Notes under the pieces: generated by a model
Seen by the model: only the letters and a program-made list of their open reading frames with translations
What the model was told of the DNA's origin: nothing
Databases searched by the model: none
Translations under genes and position numbers: made by a program
Assembly (NCBI GenBank): GCA_946803715.1
Contig: CAMPET010000042.1
Span: 237,070-301,069 of the forward strand
Source of the DNA: Beroe ovata
Taxonomy: Eukaryota > Ctenophora > Nuda > Beroida > Beroidae
DNA: 64,000 nt
Direction of reading: 5' to 3'
Part shown: piece after piece, positions 1 through 11,813 of the stretch
Layout of the letters: each line of letters opens with the position of its first letter
Position numbering within the stretch: position 1 is the first letter of the stretch

Positions 1-509
1 TTCCTATTTTGACCACGCGCTATGCCAGTATCCGTAAAATAAGGGGTCAGATAAGGGTCTCAGCTCAATTTCACCGCTTTATCATTGTATATCATCATTT
101 CTTAGGTTATTTTGAGCGCTGACTCCGATTTTCGAGTCTCCAATGACCTGTGACCACGCCCTATGTCAGTATCCGTGAAATAACGGGCCAGATAAGGGTC
201 TCAGTCAATTTTACTGCTTTATCATTGTATGTCATCATTTCTTAGGTTATATTGAGCGTTGATTCTATTTTCCGAGGTCCCAAGGATCTGTGATTACGCC
301 CTATGCCAGCATTCGGAAAATAAGGTGTCAAATAAGGGTCTCAGCTCAATTTTACCGCTTGATCATTGTATATCATCACTTCTTAGGTAATTTTGAGCGC
401 TGATTCAATTTTTCGAAGTCTCAATGATCTGTGACCACGCCCTATACCAGTATCCGTAAAATAAGGTGTCAGATAAGGCTCAGCTCAATTTTACCGCTTT
501 ATCATTGTA
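1..509. repeat. ~141-bp tandem repeat, about 3.6 diverged copies
   Basis: The motif 'accacgccctatgccagtat' and its variants recur at about 11, 152, 293 and 433. Each copy is followed by a similar 'gataagggtctcag' and 'tttatcattgta' block, so the period is about 141 bp. The array runs off the left edge and ends abruptly near 509. Copies differ at several positions and no open reading frame spans them. This looks like a minisatellite or satellite array. Confidence 0.9.
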
Positions 510-2666
510 CTAGGTAGCCCGTCAAGAAGTAATGACGAGCATCAATGTATCAGATACATTAATAACCAATCTATTACAAAAAATGTTGAATCCAGATTCC
601 AGTTACATCAAAGAACACGTCATACAGTGCAAAACAGAAACATATTATGCAAAATCTGACCGTCATTGCGCGCGCATTTAACTGTACGTGCAACTCCTCT
701 CTTCCCTATCAATGTGATTAGGCTATCAACAGAGAGAGCAACGTTTTTAAAACAGCAAAATAAGATATGAGCTCTTCCCTGCCTACATACTACTTCTTTT
801 TGCCGTGCAGCCTTCTACACCTCTCCCTTAAACGACCATATAGCAACCCAGGCAAAAATGCACGCCGTGACAAAGATAGATGATACATGATGGGTACAAT
901 TCGTGCCCACAAACAGAATTTGCGAGTTTATAATAGGAATGTGACACGCACGAGTTTTTCTTGTCAGTCATAATTTTCTCCGTCCCATTTTTCAGAGCTT
1001 ACGCAGATTCACCAATAGATTCACAATAGATTCACAGAACTGAAGATGGTGTATGTCACACTGAAACGTTTGAACTCACTAACATTTGTTGCAATAATAT
1101 GTTCATTGAACATATCGGCATTTGCTAAATGTAAACCACAACGAATCTGCGTAAGAATTCGGAATTTCTGATAATGCACAGATGCAACAATTAATGTTAG
1201 TGAGTTCAAACGTTTCAGTGTGACAAACGGGCAAAGATCTGTTCGCCACACTGGTCAGTGGTCAGGTGCTAGTCTAGAAAAACTTGGTGTACTCCATGAC
1301 ATTTATAATCTTCTACTGCAATAGGGATGAATAACATAAGCGGATGTGATAGCCTTTGCTTCGTGCAGAACGCTGCTGACAAAACTCTAGGGCTATTTTC
1401 GTGGAGTGGAGAGTGCAGCGTGTGAAGTCCTGTACTCTGTGATCAACCGTGAGTAGAAAGCTGTGATGCATGTCATTATAAAAAATAGAATTGGAATTTA
1501 GATCTGGTATTTTTAACTATCTAAACCGCCGTATTATAACCTTCATATATCGCGTATAAGGAAAGAACTTGTCTCTTGTTTGACATGGGATGCATAAACA
1601 TTGCGGACTTGTGCGTCTGTTATGGGTTTGAAATTACTGAACAATGTTCCAAATGACAACTATCACAATAAAAACAGCGGATCATGGTTTCGGTTAAATG
1701 AATTATTATTGAAGAAGTATGCATGCTACATTAAGAAGTTACCCGTTCTTTTAAAGAGATCAGTACTACTACTAAATGATATCGTATTAGATAAAGATTT
1801 CATTTATTCACTCTTACTGACTTACTCAATGTCAAGTTGAACGTCATTTTGTTTTATGTTTCTGAATAGGGTGTTTTAATAGGCTTTTTCCCGATGGCAA
1901 AAATCAACGCAAGAAAAGTTAAAATTGCCCCAGTTTACATGTACGTATAAAAAGCATTTCTATTGAATGCAATGATTCCTGTTGATAAGGGAGTGTGTTT
2001 TCTATCAGTATCAGATGTGCTGGTTGATATGTCATGGCACGTCAGAAGTGGGGAACATGACGTCGCTATGTTGCCATGGTAACACCATTGACACACCATT
2101 GGTAACAGTGAAACCCCATTGATGATTGATTTGGCAAGGGTGGGGCTGTGGTGTGATAGAAGAGCCAGGTGTGTGTTTAGGAGTTGAGTTTGCTGGTCAA
2201 ATGGTTTTATCATTGTAGCAATGCGTTGCGTGGCTACTGTTAACTAACTGAACATCATTAGTTTCTCTGTGGCAAAATGAATGTTCTGATTCGACCCTTG
2301 TGGGGTCACGTAAAAACTCTTATAGCTCTCCTGGTAGCAAACTTCTCTGCCTTTGATTGAGAAAAAACACTCCGAGCTACACAACAGTGTTAAAATGTAA
2401 ATATATCAAGCATCTGTTCTATCTCTAACAGATGTGTATGCATGCTCACACGGCAACCGTAGAGAAACATTGTGTTCGTACATATATCGGATTAAGATAA
2501 TCATCAGTTTTCGCTTGCGCCGCACACTGGATGATTGACGAAGTTGTTTAACATATAGCTAGCTGAATGACGCTAATCATCTGCCATCCCGTTGTTTATA
2601 TTTGACTGATCGTGGTTTTTGTCGAGGTTGTTGAACCCCGTGCGGTTGTCTGAAAATTATAGCACC
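510..2666. other. Gene-free stretch upstream of the GH31-like gene
   Basis: I see no convincing coding exon here. The open frame at 1601-1840 has no recognisable domain, and its composition matches AT-rich non-coding DNA. The only clear structure is the fold-back element at 999-1224. The last few hundred bases presumably hold the promoter and 5' leader of the gene whose first ATG is at 2667; no core promoter motif was convincing. Confidence 0.5.
999..1224. repeat. Fold-back (MITE-like) inverted repeat
   Basis: The segment 1055-1093 is a near-perfect reverse complement of 1183-1224; both contain 'ctgaaacgtttgaactcact' or its complement. The outer 13-mer 'cttacgcagattc' (about 999) recurs inverted at about 1143 as 'gaatctgcgtaag'. 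The loop contains a short palindrome, 'atatgttcattgaacatat'. Coding capacity is nil. This fits a non-autonomous fold-back element, but target-site duplications were not resolved. Confidence 0.75.
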
Positions 2667-5600
2667 ATGCAGCAGTCTGGTCGTTTAAAGACGCACCACG
2701 CGCCCAGAATCTCACGGCAAAACTTTATCCGAAACCCCACGAACAAGAGTTTCAATAAGGTCGACCCGAGTTATATCGTGGATTATGAGGACACACCGTA
2801 CGTTTTTCCGTTGAGGTTTACCGGGTTCACACTTTACATAATAAGAATGGTCGTAGTAGTGCCATGTAGACTGTAGTGTTTACAATCATCTCAATTTCAC
2901 AGACATCAAAGGTTCACATTTTCTGACTGGGTAATGCGGGAAAACTACCTGCCCATTATCATTGAGATACTCTTCCATAAATGATATTCAATTTCAACTT
3001 TATCACGCATGTCAATATTCAGAGAACTGAATTGTTTTCGAATCTTTCAGATCCAAGTTAGAAGAGAGAAGAGCTAAGGAGAAAGAAGAGAGAAGACAAA
3101 TAAGAAATGCTAAGATTAAAAGTTGGTATAAATCCTCAGTCACATCCCATATTCCCACGGCACATGATGCCAACCCCGACTTTCCAAATATAACCCTCAA
3201 AAATCTGCAGAAATTGTGGCATGGACCATACTGACCCTTGCCATCTTGTTGGTTCTGGCATTCTTCATCCTACTCATACTATACTTCACCACGTGTTACC
3301 TTGGAAACTGCCCTGAGGGATGTTACGACTGCAAGGTGCGCCCCGGGAATATTTCACTCATCGAACTTGTTATTAATGTAATTTTTCTTCGGTTTCGAGA
3401 ATTTTCCACCTTATAAAAGCTGTCATCCTCTCCAGTTCTCAACAAAGAACTGGAAGAAATCGAGGTCCTCCAACAGCTATTCAGCCAGTCACAGATTCTG
3501 TGGCGATCAGCCCCTCTCAGTATCAATCGGTGAAGGGGTTGTAAGGGTAAGTACATGGCACACGCCGCGTAGCTTCACAAACTCTCAAATTGAGAAATTT
3601 ACGAGGAATATACGACAACACTAGAAGTAGATTATCAGTGAGCAGATATGATCAATCCCTTTGTCTCAGATCGACAGTTCGATTGAGATTGGTAGAACGA
3701 GTGGAATATCGACACCCTCTCCACGTGTTATTCATGCTGCCTCAGAATCACTCAGCCTATGTGAGAATCACTTATACCATTACTAGAGTCAACGTTCTCC
3801 TATTTTCAATCTTGGAATAAGCCATTTCTCATGAAGCATCATTTAATCGAATACTTGAACCATAACTATCGTATCGATAAAATTGAAAACAACTCTTTTT
3901 TCCCAATCACGAATGACAACCACAACTTTTACCGCAGACTGGTATATGGATGAGAGTATTAGGAACAACGAGACTCTAACTCTCGTATTCAGCGATGACG
4001 GTGACCAGTATGCCGGCGCAGGGAACTTCGGCGATAGAATGATCCAGAACAAACCCGTGTCGGGTCAACCCTACACGGTGCGTGCGTGAGCAGTAACGCA
4101 TGACATGTCACGCACAGCAATGATACCGGTTATTTCCTTGTCTTAGCAAAGATTCTACTTCCAATTTCTCCTCAGTGGTGGACGTCTCAAGAGGAGCCGT
4201 TTTACTTCCCTTACTACCTTACCCGCAACGTAAATGGGAGCATTTGTATGTTTCTTGAGGGGGATGGTGAGTCTGAAGTTACTGAGCCGTGATATCAATC
4301 GTACCTGTGAGAATAAAGGTGAGGTGTCCTCGCTGCAATACCCTACTCGATGCAGGTGTCCCTGTTGAGGTCACGGTTAGGAGCACTACAACGGAATGGG
4401 TGATCTACAAGAATGACCAGTTCGAATTTCACTTCTTTGCCGGGGACACGCCCTATGACGCCCTCTCCCAATGTATCAACAAGTGGCACGAGCTACACCC
4501 CGTCCCCGACGCTTTCTGGACACAAGACTTTATACTCGGCAGGTACCTATATTAGCGTGAAAACAGTGCGTATTTTGTATCATACTATCGTGTCGCTCTC
4601 TCAATTCTCACTCGTTCTTTGGCGGTCTTCATAGGCATTAGGCATTGACAAAGAATTTACTTCGATTGTCCCAGCTTCACGACGAGTCAAGTAGAACAAG
4701 CAAAGGCCACAACTGGCATTCTTGGGACACACTACCTCCTTTCTCCTGATGCCCTTACTCTAACACGTGAGCATACCTCAATCTGGATGAAACTGTCAAG
4801 AAAACCAAGTTGAATGACAAACTTCCTAGATAAACTTCCTGCCGCCATATCTTGCTGATGACTAATGACTTGTCTCGTTGGCAGCAACTGGGGTAGAGGT
4901 TGAGGATAAAGCAACTGTGAGCAACTATGACAACATCTTCTACACATGGCACGCTCAGCAAGAGATACTTCCTGGTATGTATAGCACACTCTCAGATGTA
5001 TCAGTTTGTACACTATACACTGTACAATGTACACTGTACAATGTACACTGTACACAAGGTAGACGTAACCTTTATCATCCCTGTAGATTCCACCATTACT
5101 CCAACTCGAGAAAACGGATTCTACAAAATAACGCGTGATACCAGGAACGACACATACTTCCTCGACTACACCGTGGATTATGTGAAGACGATTGTTGAGG
5201 GGGTGGCAACGTCAGAGACTCAGGGCTTCCTCCTCAAGGGGGGATACCTGCCCCATCAAACCGGTATGTCAGCTAGACCATGGGTATTTTTCCCTTCATG
5301 GGTTCTTAATAAGAAGTGATAGGTAATGGTAGAATGGTATAGATTGAGGGTAGACGAGAAGTGGTAGAAGGAGTGGTAGAAGGAGTTTTAATTAAAATGA
5401 GAAGAGAGAATTGTTGCTGACGCCCTCTCACTCCCACCTTCAGCTGAGTGCAGAGTGCATGGGTATCTGGAGTGCAGCACTCTCCACTACAACACTGACA
5501 GCAACATGTGTCTCGATACCGAGTTTAGTGGTGGACGTGTTATTGACACCCACAACAACTACGACACCACTCGGACATCTCTCCTCCGAACGGGTGGTGG

Positions 5601-7735
5601 TGGTGCAGACAAGCTGGTGTTCGAGTCCGTGGCCACGCCCGGTACCACCCACTTTCACCGGGACCTGGAGCTATCGGACGAGAATCTCCGGGTGTGCTTC
5701 AACAACATTGTCAACCTGCAGGGGATCGGTGTGCGTGGTGTAACGTGCAATATGTGTGGCGGGGTTATTCCCACTGAGACTGACGCTGTGCAGAGCTACG
5801 CTTGTGACAAGTAATGTGTCTCAGTATGAATATCACTGGCCTGCTGAATTCTCGATACTACCAGTAGTACTAGCGGTAGTACTATCAGCATCGCTAGTAC
5901 TGATACACTAATTATGATAATATTAATTACACTAATTATCTCAGATGGAGTATGTTAGCAGTTCTCATGCCCTACGTCATCATGACCAACGACCAAACTC
6001 CTCCTTTTATATCGGGTAAACATGGCTCACACACTTCCAATACCGTGTTTTGAAATTACTGAAGCTTATGAAGTTATTGCAGTATTTGCCACAGGCCGCT
6101 AATCTGCAACTGACCCACACCGGTTTTCAATTATTGAGTCACGTTTTATGCTATGGAAGAAATTGATCGACTACTTCAAACACCCAACATAAGCCCCATA
6201 TGCTCCCCCAATGGGGATCGGAGTGCACCTCATATAATCACGCACCCTCAATACCTGAATTACCTACTTCTTGCTCAGATTCCATTGACGCTGGTCGATA
6301 CGTCAACAACAACCTCGCCGTGAGACGGGAACTCCAATACGAGCTGAACGCCGCGTATCGGGCAGCGATAGCCGATTCCAAACCGTTTGTTTACCCCGTC
6401 AGTGCAATATACAACGACATTATCTATACCGATACCGATGGGGTTATGATCGGTGAGTGTAAATCAAGTGGTCCTGTTGCTTGAAACTACATTCTCTAGT
6501 TTGTGCTGTTGCTTACACTGTTTTGCTACAGTTACACTGTTGCTAATGTGTACTGTTCCTAATAAGGACTGTTGCTAGTGTATACTGTTGCTAGTATATA
6601 CTGTTGCTAGTGTATAGTATACTAGTGTATAGTATACTAGTGTATAGTATACTAGTGTATAGTATACTAGTGTAGTAGTGTGTACTGTTGCTAGTGTAAC
6701 TAATGCTCCCAATCACTGAGCCCCCCTCTCCTCCAGGCGAGAGACTGTTCTTTGCTGCGGATCTGGATCCAGCACCAGGTGACATCACCATTGCGCTGCC
6801 CCGGGGAGCGTGGTACACTAACGGTGGACCACAGCGTGGACTATACTTTCCCGGAGGTAGGAATAGGAGACACATTCTCAGTGAGCTGTAATTCTGCATG
6901 CTGATTGCTAGTGCGATGTTTCCGCATCGCTCCTACACAATCATGCCCTCCTCAAAGAGAAGAGTTCTACAGTAGATCAAAGGGTATTAGAGTAGTGGAA
7001 AAACCAAGGATTGAATTTTTATGGCTTTGGTAGATGATAACAAAACTGAGTTCTGAGTAGTGAATTTTAATCTTGATCTTATCTGCCATCAGGCAGAGAG
7101 ATATCGCAGTCGTCACGATCATTCAGTGATCTATTCTTCTTCAAAGTGGGGCAAATCTTCGTTATGGCTGACCCAGAACCAAGTTAGTTTACCGTGGACA
7201 CTCTTTCTCATATTCCCTATTCAAGAGGGGACACTGAATGTCATTCACACTGGCTATCAATGACATTTAGAGTCTCATAATATGTTTTACAGTTTATCCA
7301 TGTTACTGGCAGACGGCAGTATTCCCATTTCAAACACTCAATATTGCCACAGGCCGAGATAACCACGTGATAGTGAGAATATTCCTCAACTATGACGTCA
7401 CAGACGATCCTATCTCTCATGACTTCGTCCACTACGAATCAACGAGCACAACACCGTTGACAACTACCATCAAATTCGACCCTGTTTCTCGAGAGGTTTC
7501 CTTCACTTACAAGTCTACGGATCAAACAGTCGCCCAAGATCTACAGATATCAAAGATCGAGATTTACTTATGGTATCAAGCTATTGTCAATCAACCGGAC
7601 TGGGTTACATTTGACCAAACTGCTGATAAATATGACATGTTGCTGGACTACATTGAGAAAGGAGAAACAAAGTCCATATTCGAGACGTGGACTCAAGATT
7701 CGTCAGTTTTTGGGGATTCAGTAAGCGGTAGTTAG
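2667..7735 (+). CDS. Type II membrane GH31-like protein lacking the catalytic nucleophile
   Basis: Model of 17 in-phase exons, 836 aa: 2667-2797, 3051-3121, 3211-3335, 3436-3546, 3670-3760, 3938-4077, 4176-4266, 4356-4542, 4675-4766, 4885-4974, 5087-5263, 5444-5810, 5945-6015, 6279-6452, 6737-6856, 7093-7182, 7353-7735. A basic cytoplasmic N-terminus and charged helix precede one hydrophobic segment (about residues 68-95, 'LAILLVLAFFILLILYF') and a Cys-rich stretch, the layout of sucrase-isomaltase and maltase-glucoamylase. Later blocks align by eye in order with GH31: 'YKNDQFEFHFFAGDTPYDAL', 'FNNIVNLQGIGVRG..CNMCGG' (family: '..LNFSLFGI..GADICGF'), 'KWSMLAVLMPY', and 'GERLFFAADLDPAPGDITI' followed by 'LPRGAWYTNGG'. 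The family motif WxDMNE is replaced by 'HGYLECSTL' (Cys446 at 5473-5475 in place of the nucleophile Asp). The acid/base region reads 'FHRDLELSDENL' rather than the usual GDN motif. It is therefore probably inactive as a retaining glucosidase and may bind glycans; that role is inference. The exon 1 donor could instead be after 2815 (same phase). Exons 4-6 are the least certain. Confidence 0.72.
5013..5056. repeat. Self-complementary 'tgtacaatgtacac' repeat in an intron
   Basis: Units of 'gtacactgtacaatgtacac' repeat in the intron just before the exon at 5087. The unit is nearly palindromic, so the array can form hairpins. It is non-coding, and read-through open frames across it are artefacts. 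Confidence 0.8.
6608..6672. repeat. 15-bp tandem repeat in an intron
   Basis: About four copies of 'tagtgtatagtatac' lie in the intron between the exons ending at 6452 and starting at 6737. The surrounding sequence holds looser 'tactgttgctagtgta' copies. It is a simple intronic minisatellite. Confidence 0.85.
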
Positions 7736-9008
7736 GGCAGCAAGCTTAACGTGTGCAAGGGACTCTACTCGTCCGTGATATTTCAAATATTTGTCTGCAT
7801 ACAGGGATTTTGTACATTTGCAGCGAACGATGCCCAAAGAAGCGAAACCCGCAAGCATCAAGATTCAAGAAAAAGGCCACGGACATTTCAATGTTTAATA
7901 TTCCGCATGATGTGTTGTGTATTTGATATGTCGGTAATTTGGTTCTTACTCGCTTGTCTTTTTACTCATACCTCAACCTCACGTCCTTCAGCACGATAAA
8001 CCATCTGAATTTGATCTGTGCACACGCTGCGCGTCCCTATTTTACTCAGTGCAGAACTGAAAGGTTGGGTCACGCAACGTGGGAACAATTTGATCCAACA
8101 ACGAAATAGAACTTCCCACGCGCGTTTCCAACTTGCTATCTGATCTGGTAATAATTGCTTTTTCGCGCGACTCTTTCAGCAAAAAATTGCACGCGCGTTC
8201 CATGTAGACCGAAAAATTTCATAACTTTTCCTGGCGCAGTACCCGGGCACACGTTAAGACGGGTCGGTGCGATGTAAGGATGTTAACGATTCACGGTGGA
8301 AATTTCGTCAGGACAGGTCAGAGTGACGATTGGGAAATCCACTCGTCACAACTCGCTGACACCACTGCATAACTGCGACGTAGGAATGCTGATTATGGAA
8401 TGCGCTGACACCATTTCTTCACAACAGGCCTCTGTGACGATCGGGAAACCCATTCGTCACAACTTTCTGACACCACTGCATAACTGCGACGTAGGAATGC
8501 TGATTATGGAATGCGCTGACACCATTTCGTCAGAACAGGCCTCTGTAACGATTGGGTACCCCATTCGTCACAATTTTCTGACACCTCTGCATTACTGTGA
8601 CGTAGGAATGCTGACTCTATGGAATGCACTGACACCACTACGTCAAGAGTAAAGACGAATGTGCAACTATTCGTCACAACTAGCTGGCCGTGCGCAAATC
8701 ACCATCAGAGACACGAAAAGTGCCCTTTCAATATAATCTGGATAATCCAGTGTTTGAAAACCAAGGAACAATGAATAATGCTTTATCAATTGACAATTAC
8801 ATTCCTCAACTACAACTATGGAAGCAATACTACAACTAAAATCACAAAATAAGAATCTTTTTCATTTTATGCCAACACCGCGCACATTGAAATATGATCA
8901 ACAATGTCTCACATTATTATAGGTCACGCAATGGTCATTCTCCGGCAGACAAACAGTTCACACAGTTACACACAAACACATACTTCCACACAGAGAACTG
9001 ACTGATTT
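7736..9008. other. Convergent intergenic region
   Basis: This region lies between the 3' ends of the GH31-like gene (+) and the acyl-CoA dehydrogenase gene (-). No gene is supported. It contains the 111-bp tandem array at 8296-8645. The open frames seen here (for example 7751-7999) show no recognisable protein. Confidence 0.6.
8296..8645. repeat. 111-bp tandem repeat, three copies
   Basis: The block 'accactgcataactgcgacg' starts at 8361, 8472 and (diverged) 8583, exactly 111 bp apart. 'gctgacaccatttc' and 'ttcgtcacaa' recur at the same spacing. Because 111 is a multiple of three, the repeat keeps a 118-codon frame open. That frame has no start context or homology I recognise, so I treat it as non-coding. 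Confidence 0.9.
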
Positions 9009-11481
9009 TCACAGGTATTTGGTCATGTGCTCGCGGCCAATGATAAGTTTCTGAATTTGGTCCGTGCCCTCGTAAATCTGGAATATCTTAGCATCTCGCA
9101 TCAGCTTCTCTACTGGGTAGTCCTTGTTGTAGCCGTTACCACCAAACACCTGGACCGCATCACTGGCGTTCTTATTCGCCGCTTCTGCGCCGTATAGCTT
9201 GCCGATAGACGCGTAGTAAGTGTTTCGTCTACCTTCGTCATAATCGGCACACGATCGCCACACTACTAGTTTCGCTATAGAGGTGAAGGGAGGAGTTACA
9301 AAGTGACATTTGGTTAAGTGACAATTTCCACAAGTCTGGTGACATTATCCGCAAGACTTACCTAGTTCATATCTGGTTGCCATCTCAGCCAACATGAAGT
9401 TTACTGCTTGGTGCATGAATATGGGTTTTCCCATTGTCTTACGCTCTATCGCGTATTTAGAAGCCTCTTCCAGAGCTCTTCTCGCTAGACCTATACAAGT
9501 GAAAAAGTATAACACAATGTCCATCCTTACATATCCCCATGTTGGACACAATGAATATCTATACAGATCGAAGAATTGAAGATAATTTCTACAGAGTGGA
9601 CACCAAAACGTCACCGTCCACTAACCTAAACTCATGGCACCGACGGTAGGTCTGGTCTTATCGAAACACTTCATAGCCACCTTGAAACCGCCACCAGGTT
9701 CGCCGACAATGTTCTCTGCCGGGACGACCACTTCGTCGAACGTTACACCACGGGTATCAGAAGCTCTGATATCAAATAGACAATGTTATGTTCTTGCAAC
9801 AATTGATCGACCTTAACATTTCCTGACACGGGTTATAATCATCAGAAAGTGTGAAATAACACGATATCATATGCCTCCTCAAACCTTTGTCCCATGTTCC
9901 ACTCTTTTCTCCCGACAGTTACACCCGGAGAGTCAGCGTCCACCACGAATGCTGTGAAGGCCCGATTTGCCGGACACTTGGGATCAGGATCGGACCGAGT
10001 GAAGACGAAGAACCAGTTGGCATGCCCGCAGTTAGTGATCCACATCTTGCCCCCGTTTATTACGTACTCGTCACCAACTGGGGGGGGGAGTGTGTGAATG
10101 GAGGGAAGGATTATAAGGTAAGACAAACAATTTGAGAGCCGACAAACAGCTCCTCAGTGAAGCGAGATTTCGACAATATTTGACCGGGAATCGATTCAGC
10201 GTACAAAAATACACAGGATTGCGTAATATTTGCGTGAGAATAGGACAAAAACTTCTCTTCGAGTTTGTGATCTGAATGCCGCCAAAAGTGAAGTGAGTGT
10301 CTCCACAATTTTATACCTCAATTTCGAGGGTCTCAAATGAGAACTTCACTGGCACTGACGTCATTATTTTTCAAGCATCTCTCCTACTCTAACAGAACAC
10401 GTATCAGCCCTCTTTGCTGAATTTCAAAATTGTCGTGAAACCACGCCCAAATGACGACTTTAAACCTGTGGGATGCGAGCACAACAAACATTCAAAAATC
10501 AATGAGACACCGATACCAAAAGCCCGAAAAAACTATTTTACAGCGGGCATACTAGAAATGAGTGTTCCCAGCCTAACTTGGAAGACATTTTTGAGCTGGT
10601 TCATCGGGAAATCGAGGAAAATTCGCACTTCTTCTCAGATGAAAGGTTAAGAGTCACCTTTCCTCGAGCTTGTCTTAGTTGAAGCCACGTCACTGCCAGC
10701 TCCAGGCTCGGTAACTCCGTACGCAGCCACAAGCAACTCCTCCGTCATCCGTCCCAGATACTTCTTCTTCAGCTCATGGCTTCCTGCCAGGATTACGGGC
10801 GACTCCGCCAAACTGCAGAAAGCGAGAGGGTTAGAATAAACTACAGCACATAAATCATGATTAATATGACTCATTTATTTCAAGGATTTCCTGACATTCC
10901 TCAACTGAGGACAGTGTTTTCGGACTGTCATACCTGTTACCACCGAGTGCCGTGGACATGCCTGTACAACCGTAACCAATCTCCTCTAGAACGAGGCAAG
11001 CCTCGAAGAGCGAGAGTCCTGAAACAGAAGATTCCTGTTTATATTAGACATTTTGAACGCAAACGAAGCCGTTTGCTATAACAGGTGAGCACTTGAAGCG
11101 TTCTATCCATAGGCAACGAAAGTCGCCGAAACCGGAAAAAAACTCGTTGATATACATTGCACAATAAGAATTCTGGCATGCAGGATTTAGCAATGCAGAA
11201 TGTTTACCTATGCCCCCGTACTCCTGTGGGATAGTGGTGTTCAGAAGACCCATATCAAATGCTTTACGCATCACCTCCCATGGATACTCTCCCGTCTCAT
11301 CGTAGTGAGCAGCTGTCGGAATTATCTCATCTTCTGTGAACTTCCTGGAGGTCTCTTGTATTTCCTTCTGCTCATCGGTCAGGTTGAATGATATGTTGCG
11401 AGATGGTGTTTGTTGTAGAGGCCTCACAAGGGGGAACATCTGCTTCAACATGCCACATGATAGTCTCTTCATTAATGCCAT
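9009..11481 (-). CDS. ACADM: Medium-chain acyl-CoA dehydrogenase, mitochondrial
   Basis: Seven exons give an uninterrupted 413-aa protein: 11208-11481, 10934-11018, 10658-10812, 9885-10077, 9626-9765, 9362-9490, 9009-9274. Human ACADM is 421 aa. The enzyme is a flavoprotein of the mitochondrial matrix that catalyses the first step of beta-oxidation of medium-chain acyl-CoAs. The N-terminus has basic and hydrophobic residues ([14 protein letters not shown]), fitting a targeting peptide. Visible family motifs are '[14 protein letters not shown]', '[16 protein letters not shown]', 'NMGQRASDTRG', '[20 protein letters not shown]' and 'IYEGTDQIQ', whose Glu is the catalytic base. An in-frame ATG six codons upstream (11499) is possible. 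No broken motif is seen, so the enzyme should be active. Confidence 0.96.
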
Positions 11482-11813
11482 CCTGCTATGATATGGCAAT
11501 AAAATATGTTACCTAATTAACCATGTTAAAGTGGAGTATACTTATAGAATAACTGAGTGTGGGTGGACTGTGGTATGATAGACCCAGATAACCAGTTATT
11601 CACAAATAATTTTCAGACCAGCAGTTGTGAATGAGTACGAGAAATTATGTTAGTCAATTATCAACGCGAAACTCAAATAAATATTTCCGATTTCTATATA
11701 ATAAAAGTTAGGTACTATATTGTTATCCTTTGCTCTCATCAGCTCTCAGTTTGATATAATTTTCTGCTTAAGAATATCAAAATCCAAAATGATAAATTCA
11801 ACCCATTCAACGT

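Noticed and set aside
1601-1840. 79-codon plus-strand frame
   Set aside because: No homology, no flanking splice pattern, AT-rich composition.
5811-5815. TAA at 5813 as the stop of the GH31-like gene
   Set aside because: The donor AA|GTAATG lies immediately before it, and downstream exons continue in phase with GH31 C-terminal blocks.
8296-8652. 118-codon frame as a gene
   Set aside because: It is created by a 111-bp tandem repeat and has no recognisable protein.
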